In this document: positions 57,488 to 64,000 of the stretch, piece by piece
Layout: each line of letters starts with the position of its first letter
How positions within the stretch are numbered: the first letter of the stretch is position 1
Source of the DNA: Teratosphaeria epicoccoides
Taxonomy: Eukaryota; Ascomycota; Dothideomycetes; Mycosphaerellales; Teratosphaeriaceae
Direction: 5' to 3'
NCBI GenBank assembly: GCA_021401465.1
Contig: JADDMT010000048.1
Location: 62,001 to 126,000, forward strand
Length of the DNA: 64,000 bases
Notes under the pieces: generated by a model
Seen by the model: the letters and a program-made list of their open reading frames with translations, nothing else
The model's database searches: none
Told to the model about the DNA's origin: nothing
Made by a program: the position numbers and the translations under genes

Positions 57488-58873
57488 ATGGCAGCCTGGA
57501 TGAACGACTGTACTCAAGAAAAATATGCAACTGTCAATCACCCAGTCAAATCGGTCTTGATCTACCAAAGCTGCAAGGAGCACGTTCACCATGGCGCTCA
57601 GGTTGCGAAAGAGATGATCGGTGCGGCACTGCAGAAGCATATTCGAGGCATTGACCCGCATGACTGCGAGGCAGGAGAAGAGGATGCCTTCTTCGTGGCG
57701 GACGTTGGAGATGTATACCGTCAGCACATGAGGTGGAAGAAGCACCTGGCTCGCGTCACACCACACTATGCCATTAAGTGCAACCCGGACCCAATGGTCC
57801 TGCGCTTGCTGGCCGCAATGGGCGCTGGATTCGATTGCGCCAGTAAGGCAGAAATCGAGCAGGTGATCCAGATGGGTGTTGACCCGTCGCGCATCATCTA
57901 TGCGCAGCCCTGCAAGACGAAGAGCTACTTGCGGTACACGGCCAAGCAGGGCGTTCAGCAGATGACATTCGACAATACCGATGAGCTGTACAAAGTCAAG
58001 GAGATTGCTCCTGAAGCTGAGCTCTATCTGCGCATTATGACCGATGACTCGGCTAGCTTGTGCAGGCTTAGCAACAAGTTCGGCGCAAGCATGGCGGTGA
58101 CTGAGGAGTTGCTCGAAGTGGCCAAGAGGCTGGACCTCAACATTGCCGGCGTAGCATTTCACGTTGGTTCAGGCGCATCTGACCCAAAGGCCTTCCATAA
58201 AGCAGTTAGCGACGCGCGCCTCGTCTTCGACCAGGCCGAGGCACTGGGTTTCAAGCCTCACACCCTAGACTGCGGTGGCGGGTTTGTGTCCGAAACCTTT
58301 GACGAGATGGCTGCAGTCCTCTCTGAGTGTCTAGACGCGTACTTCCCACCGCACTACCGCATCATTGCAGAGCCAGGTCGCTACTACACCAGCTCTGCAT
58401 TCACGCTGGCCTGCAACGTGATCGCGCGCCGTACGGTCGAGGACAAACAGCTAGGCACGAAGAGCTACATGCTCTACATGAACGATGGTGTCTACGGCAA
58501 CTTCTCGAGCATCATGTTCGACCACCAGCACCCCGTCCCGCAGATCCTGTCCACACACCGCAAGCCAGACGGCTTCAACTACAGCACTGAGTCTCTTACC
58601 GACTCTGGCTACACCTCAGCTGAGGAAGGCGTGAGCGATACTTGTGACAAGGTGATCGATTATTCGATCTGGGGTCCTACTTGCGACGGCATTGACTGCA
58701 TTGCTGAGCGCTGGTCTACGTCCGAGACTGTGGATGTGGGCGACTGGCTTTACTTTGAGGACATGGGTGCTTACACCAAGTGCTCTGCTACTCGCTTCAA
58801 TGGCTTCACCGACAAGCATGAGACGGTTTATGTCTCGAGCGAGCCGGGTGCTTCTGCATTGCTGGGCTCCTAA
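57488..58873 (+). CDS. SPE1: Ornithine decarboxylase
   Basis: PLP enzyme making putrescine from ornithine, the first step of polyamine synthesis, in the cytoplasm. One exon, 461 residues from ATG 57488. The PLP lysine is Lys97 in HYAIKCNPDP. Other family motifs: GAGFDCASKAEIEQV, AFHVGSGASDPKAF, LDCGGGFVSETF, IIAEPGRYYTSSAFTLAC (the EPGR loop) and the catalytic cysteine (about residue 399) in IWGPTCDGIDCI. The N-terminal 50 residues are variable, as in other fungi. A fungal linker of about 30 residues near HRKPDGFNYSTESLTDSGYTS precedes the cysteine region. Its product pool feeds the methylthioadenosine that Mri1 recycles. Confidence 0.96.
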   Translation: MAAWMNDCTQEKYATVNHPVKSVLIYQSCKEHVHHGAQVAKEMIGAALQKHIRGIDPHDCEAGEEDAFFVADVGDVYRQHMRWKKHLARVTPHYAIKCNPDPMVLRLLAAMGAGFDCASKAEIEQVIQMGVDPSRIIYAQPCKTKSYLRYTAKQGVQQMTFDNTDELYKVKEIAPEAELYLRIMTDDSASLCRLSNKFGASMAVTEELLEVAKRLDLNIAGVAFHVGSGASDPKAFHKAVSDARLVFDQAEALGFKPHTLDCGGGFVSETFDEMAAVLSECLDAYFPPHYRIIAEPGRYYTSSAFTLACNVIARRTVEDKQLGTKSYMLYMNDGVYGNFSSIMFDHQHPVPQILSTHRKPDGFNYSTESLTDSGYTSAEEGVSDTCDKVIDYSIWGPTCDGIDCIAERWSTSETVDVGDWLYFEDMGAYTKCSATRFNGFTDKHETVYVSSEPGASALLGS

Positions 58874-59423
58874 AAAATAAGGCCAGTGCGACAGATTTCT
58901 TCCGGGATGTAGATAAAAGCGATAGAGGATGGCGTAGTGCTGTTTTTTGTTGAAGCCTAAAAAGGCAGAAAAGTTGTCAACAGCGGTTTAGTTGTGAGCA
59001 TAATGGTAATACAAGGAGTCTTCATTGAGCTGCGGTTCAACGGTGAAAATGTTGACATTTTCGTCTGGATCCGTCATCAGGTATAGACAGATTTTTTATT
59101 GTCGCAAGTTAGTTCCACCATGGACGCGCCCTCTCAGAGCTGCTGCATCACAAGTGCGCCACTTCGGACACCCTCCGAACGCTGATTAGAGGTGTTCTTC
59201 GATGTCAAGAAGCAAAGCCTTCCTATACGAACGCTCATTCGGTGATCGGAAGTCGTTCTCGGTCCTACTACAGGACTACCTGTGTGTTTGTCTTCCATTC
59301 CGGCAGGGTCTCGCTCGACATCGACCCTCATCTCATTCGACAGGAACTCGATCCTCTCGACCACGTCCAGCATACTTATGACACAGCCGCAGCAACACGT
59401 TGCATTCACCGGATTCCACGACC
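58874..59423. other. Intergenic, promoter of the cysteine-rich gene
   Basis: 550 bp holding the ODC 3' UTR and the promoter of the small secreted protein gene. No further gene was seen. Confidence 0.4.
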
Positions 59424-59817
59424 ATGCCTACGAAACTTGCATCTCTTGTCCTCCAAGCGGCGCTGCTGACAGCCGCCGTATCAGCGCATTGCAACTTTCC
59501 ATACGAATACGTAAGTCCTGCATTTCGATACGCGTTCATCCGGCCGCTAAGCATTAAGCTGGGAACCGTAGACGTGCAGCGACGGCGGCGCCTGGTTTGT
59601 GAGTCTCTTCTCCCACCCTGCCTCTCAGCATGGCGATCAAACCATGACGCGGCGTCCATAGATCCTTTGCGACAGCAAACTCGTCGGCCACATATTGTGG
59701 AACTGTACGGATCCGAAGGACGCCTTCTGTGCTTGTACCCCGGACTTTGGACCTCCGATGTGTAGGGGTAGTTGGGGCGATAAGTGCGGGACACCGATGT
59801 ATCACAGTCGGGCGTGA
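59424..59817 (+). CDS. Small secreted eight-cysteine protein (candidate effector)
   Basis: Three-exon gene found by splicing: exon 1 59424-59510, intron 59511-59571 (GTAAGT...CCGTAG), a 27-nt micro-exon 59572-59598, intron 59599-59661 (GTGAGT...CCATAG), exon 3 59662-59817. All junctions are phase 0. The 89-residue product has a clear signal peptide (MPTKLASLVLQAALLTAAVS, cleavage likely after Ala21). The mature part is about 68 residues with eight cysteines at 23, 31, 41, 53, 61, 63, 72 and 80, including a CxC pair at FCAC. One possible N-glycosylation site (NCT at 52-54) is present. Unspliced, no frame is longer than about 30 codons before a stop. I recognise no family. Size, secretion and an even cysteine count fit small secreted proteins or effectors; the role is inferred. 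Confidence 0.7.
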
Positions 59818-61978
59818 GGAGTCGATGTGTGCGTGGGTATGTCTTGGGTGTATGGGGTTCGAGCTTGGGAGGCGTCATTGATGGCTCTGCTCTGCTCTGC
59901 TTGATTCATTTGGGAGGCTACTCGTATTCAATGCCCGTCCGAGCCAGCCTGTCCTTCCTTGGCCTTAACAGCACGCAAGGGTTCCACGGAGAGGACAAGA
60001 CCAGGAATGGATCTGCGTCACGTCGCTCGGCAGCCAGATCGTGGATTGTCTCGAGCTGCGAAAGATTCCCGGTCTCAGGCTCGAGTGCCATCAAGTCATT
60101 TGAGAAATGGATGTAGTTAAGACCAGTCTCCCAGCTGAGCAGAAATTGAAGACGTGCTTCAACGACGCTGGTCCTCTGGTTCAAGCATGGTAATTGGATT
60201 TCATTCATCGTCAGGTTGGTTCAAGGCATGATCTGTTGGCGGTTTCGACAAGATTGAGTGGTATATATGCACTAATGGTGCGGCAGAGTGCTAGGTGTTG
60301 TCCAGGCGAGAACAATATGGGTTTTTTGATCTGCGCATGTTGCGGGGGTATTCCAGTAGCCTTGCCTGTGTCCATTGCAAGAAGCTCTAATCACTCAGCC
60401 TCGGTGGCCCAAGAGGGCCATATGCTTAGACTATCTGGATTCACATCCAAGGTTTCGCTTGTGCCCAGGGATCCGAGTGCATCTACGGAGATTCATTTTC
60501 CTCATTCTAAGGTCGCCGATCATTGGTGCGCCAACCCCTTCCTGGCCTTTGAGCTCGCTCAGAAGACTCGGCCAATGCAGGGCAATGGTACGCCGGGACT
60601 TTGTAGTATGATAGCCTCCCTGTGAGCAGTCCTCTGCCTCCCCATTGTACTCAATGAGAAGGCTGCCTATGCCGTACGCCGTGTACGTTGGCCATCATCC
60701 ACCTTCCGGTGCGTCCACTTGGGCTAAGAATGTAGCCAAAACCAGCAGCTCGTCCTTGAACCTGAGACGCTTACGAGCATTCACCTCGCCAATACTGCCT
60801 TCACATCGCTGCCAAACATCCAACGCCGCATTGAGAAGCTCGAAATCAACAATGCGATTCTTCGAATGGTCTGGAACCCTTGAAGCAGCAAAGTGCTCAT
60901 CTCTTGAGTCCTCATGAAGCCATACACTGTGCGGTGGACGAGCTCTCTTGAGTAGCTGCAGAGCCACGGTGGATCAAGGGAATTCTCCTGTACCATCGGG
61001 AGATCCTTGCAGCAGGCAGAAACACAGTCCTCAACTTTGCTAATATGTCTTGAGTCGTAGCCTTGCATGACTCCTGCTTCACACGTGGCGGCCAATCGTA
61101 ACCAACGAACAACGCTGCTTTCAAGGGGTCTTACGGATGGCCTCGAATGATCGTTTTGACGACTAATCCTGAAATTGGCGGGCACATCGCATGCTAACTG
61201 TGATATGGGTACAAGCTTTGGGTCTGCATCGAGAACCTGATGGAGTAAGCACTGAAGAAGTCTCATCCTTTCCCGCCCAAGCTTCTCAGAAGCTTGCTAA
61301 AGAATGACATCTTGTGCGAAGCGCTCGTCTTCACTCGCTTCGAGCTCTTTGTCCACACTGACTCGATGATCACTTTACACTTTGTTGGTGTGCGCGGAAT
61401 TCTGCTGCATGTGGTCATCGTGGCCGGTCAAAGCTTGATCCATCTGGCCAAAACAAAGGAGGTCTGCTCGTCCAAGTTGCGAACGCTTGCGAGAGTGTTG
61501 GCGCTGATATTGAGACTGGGCAGATCAAGGGCAAGATCTTCACATGTTCCAAGAGCGCCATGCCGGTGGAACGTCTGAAGAACTACAATGCTTGTGACCG
61601 GAAGCACCTGCGTGTGCGCCTCTCGGCCTGGCAGCTTTCAGGTGATCTGCATGCACAGCGTCGCTGGGCACGTGTACTCCCTCGATCTCGTTGCGTGTAT
61701 TCGAGTATATATGACCACATGCAGTGACGCCGACAAGGCGTTGAGACCGACTTTGGGCCTTTTCTCTCATAGAAAAGACACACTCAGGCCCAGATCGCAG
61801 TGTGTGACTCGCTGGTACAACGTCTTGGCGTGCAACCACGAAATCCCACGAGAGAACGTACCACCGCACACTCCAGTCGAGACAAGACACCCGATCGGGC
61901 TGAATGGAATTCCTTTCAGCATTGTGCACAGTGCCCAGGCGGGCCCGGGCGTCTATAATACATCTATGCAACAGGAAT
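59818..61978. other. Gene-poor region
   Basis: About 2.2 kb without a supported gene. On minus, 60695-61266 contains overlapping open frames (SKNRIVDFELLNAALDVWQR and NARKRLRFKDELLVLATFLA) that could be a decayed gene, with no family recognised. Confidence 0.35.
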
Positions 61979-63445
61979 CTACAATTCCTTCTCAGCCTTC
62001 CCATTCTCCTGAGGCGGCCCCACCTTCACCTGCCCCGAACTCACTTTCTTCTCGCTCGTCCAGCCCACGGCTTTCAGGCGCTCCGTCAGGATTGGGTGGG
62101 AGTAGTGGTAAGTGCTGTACATCCAGTCGGCATCCTACAAGCAAAGACAAAGTCAGTGCACGTGTTTGGCCAATGTATAGGGTTCGTGAGTGGAAGAGGA
62201 GCTTACCATCGACGACAGGTTCTGTATCTGCAACTTGATAAGTGATGATGCGAGCTCAGATGCGTAGCCAAGTTTGTGCGCAAATGCATCGGCCTCGAAT
62301 TCCATGGAGCGCGTCCAGATGTTCATGCCGAGTTTTATCAGTGCGTCGGTGGGGGAGAGGACTTCGTTGAAGAGGATGAAGCCGACTAATATCGGCTGCT
62401 CCTTCTCAAACCCAAACGCCCGAAACAAGCTCTGGTTCTTAATGAAGATGCTGAAGAGGAAAAAGACCGCGAATAAATGCGCGGACGAAATGCCGATTTG
62501 CTGCAGAATATGGCCCATCTTCCAATGCCCCAACTCGTGCGCCAGAATCGCCTCGACTTCCTTCTCCTCGGAGCGCTCGATGAGGGTGTCGTACAGCACG
62601 ATCTTCTTCTTCCACGGCAGACCAGTAAAGTAGGCATTACTGTGCGCAGACCTCTTCGATCCATCAATGACTTGCAGCTCACCCAATGGGAATTCCAGGC
62701 GCGAGGCTAGGCGCTCCACGGCTTCTTTCAGCGGGCCCGGAGGCAACGGCGTGAGTTTGTTGAACAGTGGTACGATCCAGATGGGGTAGATGGTCACGGC
62801 GGTGAGTTGGACGACCATGGTGAAGGCCCATATGTACAGGAAGAAATTGTCTCCCGTCAGCTGGATGATCTTCAGGAAGGCGGCGCCGATTGGGAGTCCA
62901 AAAGCGAGGCCCAGACCAAGGGACTTGAAAAAGTCGGTGATGAAAAGTGACGGTGTCTGCTTATTGAAGCCAAACTTCTCTTCCAGCACAAAGTGGTAGT
63001 ACACGCTCCAAGGTAGCGAAATCACCTTCTCCACGAGCGTATAACTCGTGATCCAGAGCAGACTCTGCGCGATCTCGCCCCTCCACACGCTCCCCTCGGC
63101 AAAGCCACTCGCGAGCAACGACCCCGTCGCTGTCCAGAGCCACGCATAGCCGTTGTACCGCAGGATGGCAAAGCCCTTTGCCGTCTCGAAGGCTTTGGAA
63201 AAGAAGCCGTATTCCGCTTTCGCGCGCCCGTATTCTTGGCTCTTGTCGTAAGTCGTTTGATCGATCTCGTTCTTGAGTTGTTGGGGCACTCGCGTGCGCT
63301 TGAGAACTTGGTATTGGCGGTAGGAGAGGTAGGTTTCGAGGCTGTATTCGGCGAGGGCGAAGGCGGTGATGAGGGGTTTCCAGGGGATGGCGGGGTGGTC
63401 GACTATGGCGGCGGCGGAGGCGATGAGGTGGCGGATGGGGTCCAT
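61979..63445 (-). CDS. STE24: CAAX prenyl protease Ste24
   Basis: M48 zinc metalloprotease of the endoplasmic reticulum membrane that trims CAAX-tailed prenylated proteins such as a-factor-type pheromones. Exon 1 63445-62207, intron 62206-62135 (72 nt, branch CACTGAC), exon 2 62134-61979; 464 residues from ATG 63445 (MDPIRHLIASAAA). The zinc motif HELGHWKMGH lies near residue 302 and the third ligand Glu in SMEFEADAFAHKLGY. Multiple hydrophobic helices (LLASGFAEG..., FFKSLGLGLAFGLPIGAAF, FTMVVQLTAVTIYPIWIVPL) and the family segment RSAHSNAYFTGLPWKKKIVLYDTL are present. The intron joins SSM to DADWMYSTYHYSHPILTERL. The frame extends upstream of 63445 but without family similarity. Confidence 0.95.
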
Positions 63446-64000
63446 GGTTTCTTTATTGCATTGGTGGGAGTGGAGGCGGTGGTGGGGAGGTGGTACGCTG
63501 TCTCTTTCCTGTGTTCTTTTCTTTTCCCGGTCTGGTTTGGAGGGCTGTGATACAGACAGGTGGTAACTTCCTATCTCGGCACTAGCCTCGAGGACGGGAA
63601 GGGCGGGAGGGGCATTATTGATGATTTGGCGGGGCTGTGAGTCTCTGACTCGGGTGGAAGTTTGGGAGCATGTGAATGAAACGGTCCCACTTTGAGCCAC
63701 CATCGTCGCCAACAGATGTCGACCTCGTGCTCCGGCGGTCACTGGAGATTCTCGAGACAATTTGCACGGTGAGGCGGGTGTCGCCAGTGCCCGACGGCAG
63801 ACGATGGACTGAAGCATGTAGAATTGGTGCGCGCTTGCCTGTCCAATCACTGCTGCCAGACGTCACGGTGCAGAGCTGTGCTTGTGCGTTGTGCATCGAG
63901 CTGCTGCTCCACGTGATGAGAAGATGATTCGTCGTCCAGTGAACACTTCCCATGCTTCCTTCCTCCATCCTCACCTTCTTCATCCTTCCATGCCCGCCCG
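63446..64000. other. Region upstream of STE24 to the window end
   Basis: 555 bp. It should contain the STE24 promoter and leader. Only short unsupported ORFs are present up to the window end. Confidence 0.4.

Noticed and set aside
57461..58162. 233-codon minus-strand frame
   Set aside because: Antisense to the highly conserved ODC coding sequence; no independent support.
1..64000. CRISPR arrays, insertion sequences, operons, viral genes
   Set aside because: None were seen. The DNA is eukaryotic with introns, and no transposase, reverse transcriptase or viral coding was recognised.

Overview
The window is nuclear DNA of a filamentous ascomycete. Genes are widely spaced and lie on both strands. 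Introns are short (about 48-115 nt), with GT...AG ends and CTRAC/CTAAC-like branch sites. The gene set is fungal: a Vid21/Eaf1-type NuA4 subunit, Mak11, a CSC1/OSCA channel, a Yor1-like ABCC transporter, Ste24, an Izh-type PAQR protein, and GH27 and GH29 enzymes. Style and GC level fit Dothideomycetes (Capnodiales/Mycosphaerellales); that placement is an inference, not a measurement.

Layout. 1-4.9 kb: Dph6 (cut by the left edge), an aldo-keto reductase, Mri1 of the methionine salvage cycle, and a small coiled-coil protein. 5.1-6.2 kb: a gamma-glutamylcyclotransferase-like gene with two frame breaks. 6.5-10.1 kb: a very large disordered protein with a C-terminal coiled coil. 10.6-17.1 kb: Mak11 and, divergently, Vid21/Eaf1. 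17.6-24.8 kb: a catechol O-methyltransferase-like enzyme, a DUF3431 membrane protein, a CSC1-like channel and Pch2/TRIP13. 25.4-29.1 kb: a serine-rich conserved protein and the NEDD8 protease Den1. 30.7-32.0 kb: a secreted GH27 alpha-galactosidase. 32.1-34.8 kb: a degraded zone with three diverged tandem copies of a roughly 0.5-0.6 kb unit and a broken methyltransferase. 35.2-36.7 kb: Izh3-like PAQR. 36.7-38.9 kb: mostly empty. 38.9-49.5 kb: an AAA ATPase, a Yor1-like transporter, a metallo-beta-lactamase-fold hydrolase and a frame-broken GH29 alpha-fucosidase. 49.5-54.2 kb: gene-poor, with a decayed coiled-coil gene. 54.3-58.9 kb: an Mtr2-like NTF2 protein and RPL38 (divergent), then ornithine decarboxylase. 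59.4-59.8 kb: a small secreted eight-cysteine protein in three exons. 59.8-62 kb: gene-poor. 62.0-63.4 kb: Ste24.

There is no biosynthetic cluster or operon; most genes are housekeeping. Mri1 and ornithine decarboxylase belong to linked methionine-salvage and polyamine metabolism but lie 54 kb apart. The informative contrast is between intact housekeeping genes and broken accessory genes (GGCT-like, methyltransferase, GH29, coiled-coil). Long housekeeping frames read cleanly, so the breaks are more likely real decay than general sequence error. The best candidate for something undescribed is the eight-cysteine secreted protein at 59,424-59,817. The degenerate tandem array at 32.1-34.0 kb, which has a fourth fragment by the IZH3 3' end, comes next.
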